64,000 nucleotides of DNA from Verrucomicrobiaceae bacterium UBA2429. Its GTDB lineage: Bacteria > Verrucomicrobiota > Verrucomicrobiia > Verrucomicrobiales > Verrucomicrobiaceae. This document shows, in pieces, positions 22,639 through 31,803 of this stretch. Below the pieces are notes generated by a model. That model saw only the letters and a list, made by a program, of their open reading frames with translations, was not told the DNA's origin and ran no database searches. Both the position numbers and the translations under genes were made by a program. The stretch's first letter is position 1, and each line of letters begins with the position of its first letter. Location of the stretch: NCBI GenBank assembly GCA_002343505.1, contig DDQZ01000066.1, forward strand, positions 1 through 64,000. The letters are read 5' to 3'.

Positions 22639-24546
22639 TCACTCACCTTCCCTGGCAGGCGCCTCCGGCTTGAGCAGCTCGGCGAGGTTGTAAGCCGTGT
22701 AGCGGGTGTGGCTGGCGACGTATTCACCATCGGCGTTCGCGACCCAGAAGTCGAGCGTTTCGGGCGCGAAGAGCACGGACTGGATGTTCGAGGTCATGCA
22801 CACGGGGCGCGTCATGAGATCGCGCGCTCGGTCCGCGTCGAAGCGCCCGTAACCCTCGCGCACGCGGGAGACGAGCGCTTCGTAGCGGTCGCCGGCGGAC
22901 ATGAGCACGGTGTCTTTGACAGGATGCGGGAGCTGCGGGTGGCTGGCACCGGCCCAGATGGTCTCGAATTTCTCCGGCGTGGCGGCGATGCCGACGGCGC
23001 GGCGCGTGTTGCCGTCGGAGATCACATAGTAATACTCGCAGGTGCGCGGGCTGGAGCGCATGATCTCAACGGCCTCGTCAATGGTGGAGGCTTTTTCCAT
23101 CACCTCGCGCATGAGCTGCGCCATGGGCTTGCCGTCCCACGCGCCCTCGCCGCGCCCGCCCATTTCGCCGATGGCGATGCGCTTCTCGTTCATGGCGGTG
23201 ACGGTGCCGAGGAAGCCGGCGTAGCCGAGGTTCACCCAGGCGTGGCCCTCGTCCGGGCGCATGACGATGACGCAGGCGTTTTGCTCCAGGCCCACGCCCT
23301 TCATGTAGTCGAGGATGCGCCCGTGATACATGCGCCCGCCCTCGGTGGCGTCGCCAAAGACCGCGAAGCCGCTGCAATGGAAGAGCTCGGGGAAAAAGTT
23401 CGCCAGCCGGGCCTCCTCGACACGCACTCCCGCCGCGGCGGCCAGGGCATCCATCTCGCGCAGATGACGCCCGCTGACGAAGGGCTGAAGCCGGGATTGC
23501 GCCTCCTCGATCTCGCCGAAAAACCAGCGCCCTTTGCCAAAGGAGCTGCCGACGCCGACTCCGTAAAGGATGCGCCGCACGAGGTGATGCACCTCCTTCT
23601 TCATGAGCGTGCCGTGCTGCGCGCCGATCTCCTCGGGCATGCCTTCGAGGAAGAGCACGCGCGTGCCGTCGCGCATTTCCAGCCGCCCTTTGCCATGCCG
23701 GGCCAGCACGCGGCGCTCGCCGGTGGCGGGTCCGAGCGGGGGCAGTTTTTGGCCGAGCATGTCGAGCGCGGCGGGGAGAAAACGAGTGAGGTGGCCGAGC
23801 GCGACGGTCTCGATGTTGTCCTCCGGTCCGGCTTGCAAGTTCCAGGCGCTGTCCGGCCAGGCGGGCTCCAGCGCGAGGCCGTCCAGCTCGACTATGACTT
23901 CCACCTTCCTGCCGTCCGCATAACCGATGCGCAGCGGCGCGTCGTCGCTCTTGCGCAGCCAGAGGGTGACAGTGGCGGCGGGCAGGTTCATGGCGGCGCG
24001 CGCCTCGCTTTTGGGAGTGAGGCGAAGGACGGCGCAGGGTTCATCGAGCACGGCCTCATCCGGCAGTGTCTCCACGGAGCAGAGCAGCGGCAGCAGGAGC
24101 AGTTGCTCGCGCGTGACGGGCAGCTTGAAAGGCGGCAGCTTGGTGCCGTCCGGGCGGCCCTCGTCCGTCTTGAAACGCGGCGCGTCCGGCGAGCCGATGA
24201 CGCCGAATTTTTTCCCCGCGACATGCATCCAGAGGCGGCCGCCGTTGCGCCCGGCGCTGTAGGTTTCATCGCCGACTTTGGCGCTGAGGCGCAGCTTGTC
24301 AGGCGCTTGGAAAGCCAGGGCCGCCTCGCGCCCGACCACGTCCTGCGGCAGGCCCGTGGCGCGGACGATCCTCAGCGTGGTGGAGAAGGTGCGCGGAGCC
24401 GAGTCCGGGGCCGGAGCCAGCACGGACATGATTTGATTCACGCCGGAGAGCAGCGTCTTCTGCGCGGCCAGAGCGTCGGCGCGCGCGGATGACGGCAGGC
24501 AGGCGATGGCGACGAGGCTGGCGAGAAGGAGCGCGCGGAGTTTCAT
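22639..24546 (-). CDS. C45-type autoproteolytic acyltransferase/hydrolase with N-terminal domain
   Basis: The 635-residue protein has a signal peptide (1-24) and an N-terminal region to about 265 resembling an outer-membrane lipoprotein-carrier-like beta domain (TLRIVRATGLPQDVVG, PATVTLWLRKSDDAPLRIGY). A C-terminal Ntn-hydrolase domain follows. The likely nucleophile is the Cys in FPELFHCSGFAVFGDATEGG, followed by YHGRILDY and AGFLGTVTAMNEKRIAIGEM, as in acyl-CoA:penicillin acyltransferase/C45 relatives. Such enzymes cleave or transfer amide-linked acyl groups; the substrate is unknown. It lies 96 nt upstream of the Cre-like operon, which has its own putative operator in between. Confidence 0.82.
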   Translation of the reverse strand: MKLRALLLASLVAIACLPSSARADALAAQKTLLSGVNQIMSVLAPAPDSAPRTFSTTLRIVRATGLPQDVVGREAALAFQAPDKLRLSAKVGDETYSAGRNGGRLWMHVAGKKFGVIGSPDAPRFKTDEGRPDGTKLPPFKLPVTREQLLLLPLLCSVETLPDEAVLDEPCAVLRLTPKSEARAAMNLPAATVTLWLRKSDDAPLRIGYADGRKVEVIVELDGLALEPAWPDSAWNLQAGPEDNIETVALGHLTRFLPAALDMLGQKLPPLGPATGERRVLARHGKGRLEMRDGTRVLFLEGMPEEIGAQHGTLMKKEVHHLVRRILYGVGVGSSFGKGRWFFGEIEEAQSRLQPFVSGRHLREMDALAAAAGVRVEEARLANFFPELFHCSGFAVFGDATEGGRMYHGRILDYMKGVGLEQNACVIVMRPDEGHAWVNLGYAGFLGTVTAMNEKRIAIGEMGGRGEGAWDGKPMAQLMREVMEKASTIDEAVEIMRSSPRTCEYYYVISDGNTRRAVGIAATPEKFETIWAGASHPQLPHPVKDTVLMSAGDRYEALVSRVREGYGRFDADRARDLMTRPVCMTSNIQSVLFAPETLDFWVANADGEYVASHTRYTAYNLAELLKPEAPAREGE

Positions 24547-24604
24547 GCGGCGGTTTTACTTCGCGCCCGGTGAGGTGGGCAATCTCAAAAAATCCCCGCC
24601 TCTC

Positions 24605-25657
24605 TCATTGCGCCGTCAAATCCACCGCAGGCTCCAGCGGAGCTCCATCCAGCAGGTGCTCCACGAGATGCCGCGCGAGCCAGGGTGAGCGCAGCACGCC
24701 TTTGGAGCCGAGGCCGTTGAGGATGGCCACGCGCGGCCGGCCGGGGTGGAGGCCGAGCAGGGCCTCGTGCCCGTGGACGATGGGGCGCACGGCGGTCTGC
24801 TCTTCGATGACCTGGAAGTCCGCCCTCACCATGGCGCGCAGCTTTGCCTCCAGGCCGGCCACGGCCTCGCGCGCGGGAGTGTGCGGCGCGGTGAAGGGTA
24901 TCTCATAAGTGGGTCCGGCGCGCGCGCTGCCGTCGGCGCGCGGCACGACCCAGCAGCCGGAGCTGATGACGCGCCGCTCGCCGCCGAGATCCGCGCGCAG
25001 GGTGAGGATGGTGCCGCGCGCGGACTTGAAGGGTGCCCAGTCGAACCACGGGTGGCGGGCAGCCTCCCAGCCTGTGCAAAAGACCGCGCTCTCATACTCG
25101 CGGCCATCCCAGCTCGCCGAGCCGGCATTCACCTGGAGGGCATCGGCGGCCACCTCGCCCGTGAGCCAGGCGCCCTGGCGGGTGAAAAAGTCGCGGCTGG
25201 CCTGGAGCCAGGCGGCGGTGTCGAGCCATCCGGCGGGCCTTTGCTCGAAGCCGCCGTGGGGGTTGGCGAAAACGGTGTCATTCACCAGCGGCTCGCGGGT
25301 GGCATGAATGAAGGACGCGATCTCCGGCTGGGCACGGCGCTCCTGCCAGCGGTGGACCTCTTTCTCACTGCGCAGCAGGCGTACGACGGGGGTTTCGTAA
25401 AAAAACACGCCGCCGAGCAGGGCCTCCTTGTCCCGGTAAAAACGCAGCGCCTCGGCGTGAAAGGCGGAGTATCGCCAGCTTAAAGTCAGGCGCATTCCCG
25501 TGATGGGAGTGACGAGGCCGGCGGCGATCTTCGAGGCTGTGACGGGCGCGTCGCGGTCCACGAGCAGGAAGGGCGCGCCGCGCTCATGCAGCCGCCACGC
25601 CAGCGCGGTGCCGGCGAGCCCGCCGCCGATGATGAGGATGGGGCGCGCGGGTTTCAT
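24605..25657 (-). CDS. FAD-dependent oxidoreductase (DAO family)
   Basis: The ATG at 25657 overlaps the folP-like stop (ATGA) and gives 350 residues, beginning MKPARPILIIGGGLAGTALA, the dinucleotide-binding GxGxxG motif. Other features are FLLVDRD (end of beta-2), SKIAAGLVTPITGMRLTLSW, and the C-terminal FAD contact ILNGLGSKGVLRSPWLARHL. It resembles glycine oxidase/DadA/MnmC-C type amino-acid oxidases. The longer open frame to 25723 lies within the upstream gene and is not needed. Substrate unknown. Confidence 0.85.
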   Translation of the reverse strand: MKPARPILIIGGGLAGTALAWRLHERGAPFLLVDRDAPVTASKIAAGLVTPITGMRLTLSWRYSAFHAEALRFYRDKEALLGGVFFYETPVVRLLRSEKEVHRWQERRAQPEIASFIHATREPLVNDTVFANPHGGFEQRPAGWLDTAAWLQASRDFFTRQGAWLTGEVAADALQVNAGSASWDGREYESAVFCTGWEAARHPWFDWAPFKSARGTILTLRADLGGERRVISSGCWVVPRADGSARAGPTYEIPFTAPHTPAREAVAGLEAKLRAMVRADFQVIEEQTAVRPIVHGHEALLGLHPGRPRVAILNGLGSKGVLRSPWLARHLVEHLLDGAPLEPAVDLTAQ

Positions 25658-26559
25658 GCGGCGGGCGGAGCCGCGGCATCCGCGTGCTTTTTGCGCGCCA
25701 GCGCCCACAGCACCTTCACGCACTGGGCAGCGGCGCGGACATTGTGGACGCGGAAGATGTGCGCGCCGCGCATCACGCCCGCGGTCAGGCAGGCGATGGT
25801 GCCGGGATCACGCAGGCTGGCATCGGGCTGGTCGAGCACTTGACCGATGATGGTCTTGCGGGACACGGGCAGCAGCACGGGCCGCTGGAAACGATGGAGC
25901 CGGTCCAGATGATTATAGATGGCGAGGTTGTCATCCCGCTGCTTGGCGAAGTCTATGCCGGGATCGAGGATGATTTGCCCGGCGGAAAGCCCGGCCTGCA
26001 GGGCGAGCGCCAGCTTTTCCTCGAAGAAGCTGTCGAGCGCGCCGAGCACCGACTCATAGGCGACATGCGTGTGCGGCACCTTGGGCTGGCCGACGCTGTG
26101 CATGATGAGGAGGGAGGCTCCGTGTTCCGCGCAGAGGCGCGCGTTGGCGGCGTCCGGCAGGGCGCTGATGTCATTGATCAAATCTCCCCCATGCGGGAGC
26201 ACGGCGGCGATGACACCGGGACGCCAGGTGTTGATGGAAAGCAGCGGCGGCCAGAGCTGCGCGTCATCCCACGGTGCTTTGGCGTGCTCGTCCAGCAGCT
26301 CAGGCCAGGCTTTGAGAAAAGGCAGAAGACGGCGCACCTCCTCCTCCACGGTGATGGCTTGGCGGTTGGTGCGGGCGCTCTCGGATCCGATGTCTATGAT
26401 GTCGGCCCCTTCGCGCAACTGCCGCGCCGCCAGCGCCAGCGCCTGCTCAGGGTCAAGCGTTCCGTCCCCGCAGAAGGAGTCGTCGTTGATGTTCACGATG
26501 CCCATCACCAGGGGACGGCGCGGGAATTCGATGCGGTGGTGGCGTGCCTGCCAGATCAT
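25654..26559 (-). CDS. folP: Dihydropteroate synthase family protein
   Basis: DHPS condenses p-aminobenzoate with the pterin diphosphate in folate synthesis. The 301-residue TIM-barrel protein has the expected order of motifs, but several differ from textbook DHPS: LVMGIVNINDDSFCGDG (usually NVTPDSFSDGG), ADIIDIGSESARTN (usually GGESTRPG), GGDLINDIS, ILDPGIDFAKQRDDN (usually PGIGFGK) and HIFRVHNVRAA (usually RVHDV). It could be the only folate enzyme of the strain or a divergent paralogue. It overlaps the downstream FAD oxidoreductase by 4 nt. Confidence 0.82.
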   Translation of the reverse strand: MIWQARHHRIEFPRRPLVMGIVNINDDSFCGDGTLDPEQALALAARQLREGADIIDIGSESARTNRQAITVEEEVRRLLPFLKAWPELLDEHAKAPWDDAQLWPPLLSINTWRPGVIAAVLPHGGDLINDISALPDAANARLCAEHGASLLIMHSVGQPKVPHTHVAYESVLGALDSFFEEKLALALQAGLSAGQIILDPGIDFAKQRDDNLAIYNHLDRLHRFQRPVLLPVSRKTIIGQVLDQPDASLRDPGTIACLTAGVMRGAHIFRVHNVRAAAQCVKVLWALARKKHADAAAPPAA

Positions 26560-26641
26560 GATGAAAACTGCCTCTTCGGGAATGCCCGGCTACCTGCGCG
26601 GCAAAGCGCGGCTGGCAAGCACTTCCCCGCCCCGCGCAAGC

Positions 26642-28129
26642 TCACGCGAGCATCCCCTTCACGAGATGCCCATGCACATCCGTGAGGCGGAAGTCGCGGC
26701 CTTGGAAGCGGTAGGTGAGGCGCTCGTGGTCAAAGCCGAGCAGGTGCAGCAGGGTGGCGTTGAGGTCGTGGACATGCACGGGGTCGCTCACGGCGTTGAA
26801 ACCGAGGTCGTCGGTGGCGCCGTGGACGCGGCCTTTTCGCACGCCGCCGCCGGCGAACCACATGGAAAAGCCGCGGTTGTGGTGGTCGCGCCCGTCATTG
26901 CCGCCCTGGACCATGGGCGTGCGGCCGAACTCGCCGCCCCAGACGACGAGGGTGTCATCAAGCAGGCCGCGCTGCTTGAGGTCCTTCACCAGCGCGGCGC
27001 TGGCCTGGTCGGTGTCCTGGCAGTTGGTCTTGATGGCTTTGGTGAGGTTGCCATGCTGGTCCCAGGCCTCGTGGAAGAGCTGCACAAATCGCACCCCGCG
27101 CTCGATGAGGCGGCGGGCAAGGAGGCAATTGCGCGCGTAGCCGGGCGTGGACACATCCTTGATGCCATACATGTCCAGGATGTGCTGCGGCTCGCTGGAG
27201 AGGTCCATGAGTTCGGGGGCGCTGGTTTGCAGGCGGTAGGCCATTTCATAGGCCTCGATGCGCGCGGCGATCTCGGGATCGGCGAAGGCGCCGAAAGACT
27301 GGCGGTTCAGCTCGTGCAGCGTGTCGAGCGAGGCGCGCTGGGCGGCGGCGTCCACGCCTTTCGGATTGGACAGGTAGAGCACAGCATCGCCCGTGGAGCG
27401 CAGGGGCACGCCGCCGTAGAGGGTGGGGAGGAAACCGGAGCCGTAGTTGCTGGCGCCGCCGCTGGTGCCTTTGGCGCTGGTGAGCACGACGTAACCAGGC
27501 AGGTTTTCACTGTCGCTGCCCAGGCCGTAAAGCGTCCACGCGCCGAAGCTTGGGCGGCCGAACTGTTCGGAGCCGGTGTTCATGAGGATCTGGCCGGGCG
27601 CGTGATTGACGGCATCCGTCTGCATGGAGCGCACCAGGCAGATCTCGTCGGCAATGGAGCCGGTGTGGGGCAGGATCTCGCCCAACTCCATGCCGCACTG
27701 GCCGTGGCGGTTGAACTTGTACTTGGGCGCGAGCAGGGCGGAGTCCGGCTGGATGAAGGCCGCGCGGTAGTTTTTGAGGAGGTCAGCGGGCGGGAGCTGC
27801 CCGTCCCGTTTTGCCAGCTCCGGCTTCGGATCGAAAAGCTCCAGATGACTCGGCGCGCCGGCCTGGAACATGTGGATGACCCGCTTTGCCCTTGGCTCAT
27901 GATGCGCCGCGCGCCTCGGCACGGCGGCCCCCGCCTCGCGCGAGAGCAAAGCGTGCGCGGCAATGCCCGCCAGTCCGACTCCGCAGTCGCGCAGAAACCA
28001 GCGGCGGGGGAGGAAATTCGAAGATCGAAAATCGAAATTCGAAGTTGGTATATCGGGCCTCGGGCTTCGAATTTCGAGCTTCGAATTTTCCGTGCAGGCT
28101 CGTGGGGGCTGAGAAGAGGTGGAGGACAT
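26642..28129 (-). CDS. DUF1501 protein with repeat-derived N-terminus
   Basis: DUF1501 proteins are sulfatase-fold exported proteins almost always encoded next to DUF1549/DUF1553 cytochrome-like proteins in Planctomycetes and Verrucomicrobia. Here 495 residues include RRWFLRDCGVGLAGIAAHAL as a TAT-like signal, then AKRVIHMFQAGAPSHLELFD, PSFGAWTLYGLGSDSENLPG, VVWGGEFGRTP, GRDHHNRGFSMWFAGGGV and VHDLNATLLHLLGFDHERLT. The signal is preceded by about 40 unusual residues, part of which is translated from an AT-rich palindromic repeat at 28012-28092. A later start nearer the RR motif is possible. Its partner DUF1549 gene lies upstream, separated by a four-helix-bundle gene. Confidence 0.88.
   Translation of the reverse strand: MSSTSSQPPRACTENSKLEIRSPRPDIPTSNFDFRSSNFLPRRWFLRDCGVGLAGIAAHALLSREAGAAVPRRAAHHEPRAKRVIHMFQAGAPSHLELFDPKPELAKRDGQLPPADLLKNYRAAFIQPDSALLAPKYKFNRHGQCGMELGEILPHTGSIADEICLVRSMQTDAVNHAPGQILMNTGSEQFGRPSFGAWTLYGLGSDSENLPGYVVLTSAKGTSGGASNYGSGFLPTLYGGVPLRSTGDAVLYLSNPKGVDAAAQRASLDTLHELNRQSFGAFADPEIAARIEAYEMAYRLQTSAPELMDLSSEPQHILDMYGIKDVSTPGYARNCLLARRLIERGVRFVQLFHEAWDQHGNLTKAIKTNCQDTDQASAALVKDLKQRGLLDDTLVVWGGEFGRTPMVQGGNDGRDHHNRGFSMWFAGGGVRKGRVHGATDDLGFNAVSDPVHVHDLNATLLHLLGFDHERLTYRFQGRDFRLTDVHGHLVKGMLA
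28012..28092. repeat. TTCGAA-rich palindromic element inside the DUF1501 5' end
   Basis: The stretch is a series of TTCGAA, ATCGAAAATCGAAATTCGAA and TTCGAATTTCGAGCTTCGAA words, forming an imperfect inverted repeat around about 28050. It is AT-rich against a GC-rich background. It stays in frame with the DUF1501 protein and encodes the SKLEIRSPRPDIP-TSNFDFRSSNF segment ahead of the TAT signal. A related block occurs at 28631-28680. Confidence 0.7.
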
Positions 28130-28148
28130 GTGGATCAGTTTTGAGGAA

Positions 28149-28619
28149 TTAGGCTTTTCTCCAGATGCTGGAGAAGATCAGGTTGAGTTCCGTGGCCTCG
28201 CGCCAGAGGGCGCGGGCTTCATCCGTGATTTTGGGTTCTGAAGTGGCAAGCATGCGCAGCCAGTAGCGAGTTTCTTTGGCCTCCTTGCGGCAGATGGAGA
28301 TGCGGTGCTTGAAGTCTTTGGCGGAAATCGAGTCATTGGCCTCGCAGTAGTTGGCTCCAGGGCTGGTCGCCGCTTTGACCAACTGGGTAAGGATCGGATT
28401 GTTCACGGGATTGAAGGGAACAGTCTTCGCGAGCCGGATCACCTTCTGTCCGAATACCGCCGTGCGCTCGCCGAGATCATAAGGGCGGGCTTCTTCCCTC
28501 AACATAGCAGAGTCAGCCGACGCTGGAAGGGTGATGGCGGCTTCATGGACTCCCCAAAAGTCCAACTCCCCCGAAGAAGGAAAGTCTTCTTCGGTTTCGG
28601 TGAATTCAGAAAGCATCAT
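28149..28619 (-). CDS. Four-helix-bundle protein (23S rRNA intervening-sequence type)
   Basis: The 156-residue protein matches the small four-helix-bundle family (S23/IVP, related to diversity-generating-retroelement Avd). The conserved stretch begins YDLGERTAVFGQKVIRLAKT and continues LVKAATSPGANYCEANDSIS, then KDFKHRISICRKEAKETRYW. Family members are about 115-125 residues, so the first 40 or so residues (MMLSEFTETEEDFPSSGELD) are an unusual extension; an internal start near MLREEARP is possible. It sits between a DUF1549 gene and its DUF1501 partner, all in the same direction. Function unknown. Confidence 0.8.
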   Translation of the reverse strand: MMLSEFTETEEDFPSSGELDFWGVHEAAITLPASADSAMLREEARPYDLGERTAVFGQKVIRLAKTVPFNPVNNPILTQLVKAATSPGANYCEANDSISAKDFKHRISICRKEAKETRYWLRMLATSEPKITDEARALWREATELNLIFSSIWRKA

Positions 28620-28630
28620 GGTTTCAGAGG

Positions 28631-28680
28631 GTTCTTCGAAATTCGAAATGTGAGCTTCGAGCTTCGAATTTCGAATTTCA
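28631..28680. repeat. TTCGAA-type palindromic element, second copy
   Basis: TTCTTCGAAATTCGAAATGT and GAGCTTCGAGCTTCGAATTT form a short AT-rich imperfect palindrome. It fills the gap between the DUF1549 gene and the four-helix-bundle gene and just reaches the DUF1549 stop codon. It has the same words as the element inside the DUF1501 gene at 28012-28092. Confidence 0.6.
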
Positions 28681-31600
28681 AGACTTGCTCAAGGTCTCGT
28701 CCAAATTCAGCAGCACCCGCGCAACGAGAGTCCAGGAGGCGATGTCGTTGGGGGTGGCGTCGGGCGGGAGGGCCTCCGGTTTGGTGAGCGGGGAAAAGGC
28801 GATCTCTCCGGCTTTCAGTTCGCCCGCGCGGAGGCGGGCGCGGTTTTGCTCCAGGAGACGGAGCACGGCGCCGGTCTCGGCGGCGGTGGGGGCGCGGCTG
28901 GTGCAGAGAAGATAGGCGCGGCGGATGCGGGACTCGTCATTGCCGCCGCCCTCGCGCAGGATGCGCTGGGCCAGGGCCTGGGCGGCTTCGACAAAGAGCG
29001 TTTCATTGAGGCTGGTGAGGGCGGCTAGGGGTGTGTTCGAGCGGGTGCGGCGCGCGCAGGAGAAGTCGCCGTTCGGCGCGTCGAAAGCCTGCAGCACGGG
29101 GTCGGGCATGGAGCGTTTGCGGAAGTGGTAGAGGCTGCGGCGGTAGCGCTGGGCATCGGTGGGCGCGTGCCAGTAATCGGGCGGGTTGTAATTGTAATCG
29201 AGCACGCTCTGGGGCACGGGCGGGTAAATGCTGGGGCCGCCGACCTGCTCGTGCAGCAGGCCGGAGATGGCGAGAGCCATGTCGCGCACGGTCTCGGCAT
29301 CGGCACGGAAGCGCGGGCCGCGGGCGAGCAGGCGGTTGTTCGGGTCCTTCTCCCGCAGTTCGGGCGTGAGGGTGGAGCGCTGCTGATAGACGCTGCTGGT
29401 GACGATGGTGCGCAGCAGGTGCTTCTGGCTCCAGCCGTTCCGCATGAAATCCGCGGCCAGCCAGTCGAGCAGGGCGTGGTGCTCCGGCGTGGGCGCGCGC
29501 GTGCCGAAGTCCTCGGAGGTCTCCACGAGGCCCGTGCCGAACAAAGTCTGCCACACGCGGTTCACGGCGACGCGCGCGGTGAGAGGCGAGCGCTCGTCCA
29601 CGAGCCAGCGGGCAAAGGTGAGGCGGTCGGCCGTGTCACCGGCGGGCAGGGGATGCAGCGCGGCGGGAACATGCGGCCGCACGTCGTGCTTCGGCTGGTT
29701 CCAGACGCCGCGCTCGAGCAGATGCGTGGATCGGGCCATCTCCGGTTCGCGCTCGGCGAGGTGGAGCACGGAGGTCTTCGGCTCGGCGGGCCAGTTTTTC
29801 CACAAGGCCTCGGCCTCGTCGTTGAGCTTTTTGGCTTCGGGTAAAGTGCGGCTCCATGCGGTGAGAAGGGCGTCATGCTCGTCAGCGCCGCGTTTTTCCG
29901 CAGGCACCTGCATGGCGAGCTGCGCGGCGTGGTCCACGGCGGGCGTCTTCGGCGTCGTGCTGCGGGTGGTGGAGAAGCGCATGCGTCCGAGCATGGCGAT
30001 GGCGCGCTGGCCGCGGCCGTTGCCGTCGCCGCTGTGATTCATGCGCACGGTGAGACGCATCCGGGTGCCGGCGGGGGCCTTCAAAGGCGTGGCAAATTGC
30101 ACGACGGCCACGGAGGGGGCGTTGCGTCGTCCGGGACCTCGATCCGCGCGCCAAGCGGTGAGGTTGCTGCCATCTATGAGGAAGGCCACGGGGCCGACAC
30201 GGCGCTCGCTCTTTTCATCCGCCTTGGTCTGCCATTCGGGTTCGATGCGGTGGTCGGGCTCGGAGAAATCGGCGGTGGCGTTTTTCATCTCCACCTTTTG
30301 CCAGTCTTTCTCTCCCGGCTTCTGGGTGTGGCACTCCAGCTCGGTAATGGCCCAGATGCCATGCCGGCTGTGCCCAGGGCCGGTGTGAGGCAGATCGCGG
30401 TGGGTGAGCGCCTCAAGGCGCAGGCCGGTGACGCCGTCAAGCGCGGGCTCGGCAAAGATGAGATGATCGCTGCTGGATGAGGGATGTCCGAGGGTGAGAA
30501 TGGATTCATCCTCCAAGCGCGTGGGGTGGTTCAACCCGCTGACGGTCATGAGTTTTTTTGGCGGCAAAGGCTGCCATTCGGCCTGCTGTGCGGCGACACT
30601 TTTCTCCCAGGCGGCCAGCTTTTCCTGCCAGTCGGGGGTTTGCTTTTTCAGCCGGTCCCGGATGCTGGTGAGGCCGGAGCGGACTTTGGCGACGGCCTTC
30701 TGCTGCGCTTCATCATAGACCCAGGTCTGCGCCTCGTAGGCGTTGTTGAGGAAGGCGAACATGCCGAAGTATTCGTCATGCGTGATGGGATCGAACTTGT
30801 GCGTGTGGCACTGCGCGCATTGCAGGGTGAGGCCGAGCACGGCTTTGCCCACGCAGTCTATGCGGTCGAAGACGCCTTCGATGCGGAACTGCTCGGGCAC
30901 GATGGCTCCCTCCTCATTGACCATGCCGTTGCGCAGAAATCCGGTGGCGATGACCTGCTCCTGTGTGGCGCCGGGGAGCAAATCGCCCGCGATCTGCTCA
31001 ATGATGAACTGGTCGTAAGGCATGTCGCGGTTCAGCGCGGCGATCACCCAGTCCCGCCAGGCCCATTGCTGGCGCGGCAGGTCTTTTTCATAACCGTTGC
31101 TGTCGGAGTAGCGGGCGGCATCCAGCCAGACGCGGGCCCATTTTTCGCCGTAGCGTGCGGTTTGCAGGAGTTCGGCAGCGGATTTGTCGAGGGCGTCTTG
31201 AAGTCCTGAATTCGCGGCTTGAAGCTCGAAGTCCGCGACTTCCTCGGTAGTCGGCGGCAGGCCGGTGAGGTCGAGCCAGAGGCGGCGCGCGAGGGTGGCG
31301 GGCTCGGCGGGCGGGGAGAGCTTCAGGTCCTCTTGGGTGAGCCGCTCCTCCACCAGCGCGTCCACCGGGGACTTGTCGTCCGTCGGATGTCGAGCTTCAG
31401 CTTTCGGACTTTCGAAAGCCCAGTGCCCGGCATACTCGGCACCCTCGGCGATCCATTTTTTCAAAGTCTCGATCTGCGCGGCTGTGACGGGCTTTTTCTC
31501 CTTCGGCGGCGGCATGATCTCATCGGCGTCATGGGCCGTCATGCGGACGAGGATGGAGCTTTCCTCCGGTTTGCCGGGGGTGATGGCCGGTCCGTCGCTC

Positions 31601-31803
31601 TTGCCGCCCTTCAACGCGGCCTCGCGCACATCGAGGCGCAGGCCGCCCTTGCGTGACTTTTCATCCACGCCGTGGCAGTGGTAACAGTGCTCGGAAAGGA
31701 CCGGCTGCACCTCGCGGCGGAAGTCCACGGCGGCGGCGGGCAGGCAGGCGGCGGCCAGGGCAAGCGTGAGGATCCGGACGGGTTGTGGGAAAACGAATGG
31801 CAT
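28678..31803 (-). CDS. PSCyt1-DUF1549-DUF1553 protein, module 1
   Basis: This large exported protein has a planctomycete-type cytochrome domain (haem-binding CYHCHG near residue 40), a PSCyt2/DUF1549 domain (LARRLWLDLTGLPPTTEEVA, YGEKWARVWLDAARYSDSNG, LQCAQCHTHKFDPI) and a DUF1553 domain (VNRVWQTLFGTGLVETSEDF, LLRTIVTSSVYQQ, YLLCTSRAPTAAETGA). A 220-residue insert between them (about 400-620) looks like a carbohydrate-binding domain (GLRLEALTHRDLPHTGPGHS). MPFVFPQPVRILTLALAAAC at 31803 gives a proper signal peptide; upstream starts add 19 residues. About 1041 residues. It pairs with the DUF1501 gene downstream. Such pairs are thought to work in periplasmic breakdown of complex glycans. Confidence 0.9.
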   Translation of the reverse strand: MPFVFPQPVRILTLALAAACLPAAAVDFRREVQPVLSEHCYHCHGVDEKSRKGGLRLDVREAALKGGKSDGPAITPGKPEESSILVRMTAHDADEIMPPPKEKKPVTAAQIETLKKWIAEGAEYAGHWAFESPKAEARHPTDDKSPVDALVEERLTQEDLKLSPPAEPATLARRLWLDLTGLPPTTEEVADFELQAANSGLQDALDKSAAELLQTARYGEKWARVWLDAARYSDSNGYEKDLPRQQWAWRDWVIAALNRDMPYDQFIIEQIAGDLLPGATQEQVIATGFLRNGMVNEEGAIVPEQFRIEGVFDRIDCVGKAVLGLTLQCAQCHTHKFDPITHDEYFGMFAFLNNAYEAQTWVYDEAQQKAVAKVRSGLTSIRDRLKKQTPDWQEKLAAWEKSVAAQQAEWQPLPPKKLMTVSGLNHPTRLEDESILTLGHPSSSSDHLIFAEPALDGVTGLRLEALTHRDLPHTGPGHSRHGIWAITELECHTQKPGEKDWQKVEMKNATADFSEPDHRIEPEWQTKADEKSERRVGPVAFLIDGSNLTAWRADRGPGRRNAPSVAVVQFATPLKAPAGTRMRLTVRMNHSGDGNGRGQRAIAMLGRMRFSTTRSTTPKTPAVDHAAQLAMQVPAEKRGADEHDALLTAWSRTLPEAKKLNDEAEALWKNWPAEPKTSVLHLAEREPEMARSTHLLERGVWNQPKHDVRPHVPAALHPLPAGDTADRLTFARWLVDERSPLTARVAVNRVWQTLFGTGLVETSEDFGTRAPTPEHHALLDWLAADFMRNGWSQKHLLRTIVTSSVYQQRSTLTPELREKDPNNRLLARGPRFRADAETVRDMALAISGLLHEQVGGPSIYPPVPQSVLDYNYNPPDYWHAPTDAQRYRRSLYHFRKRSMPDPVLQAFDAPNGDFSCARRTRSNTPLAALTSLNETLFVEAAQALAQRILREGGGNDESRIRRAYLLCTSRAPTAAETGAVLRLLEQNRARLRAGELKAGEIAFSPLTKPEALPPDATPNDIASWTLVARVLLNLDETLSKS

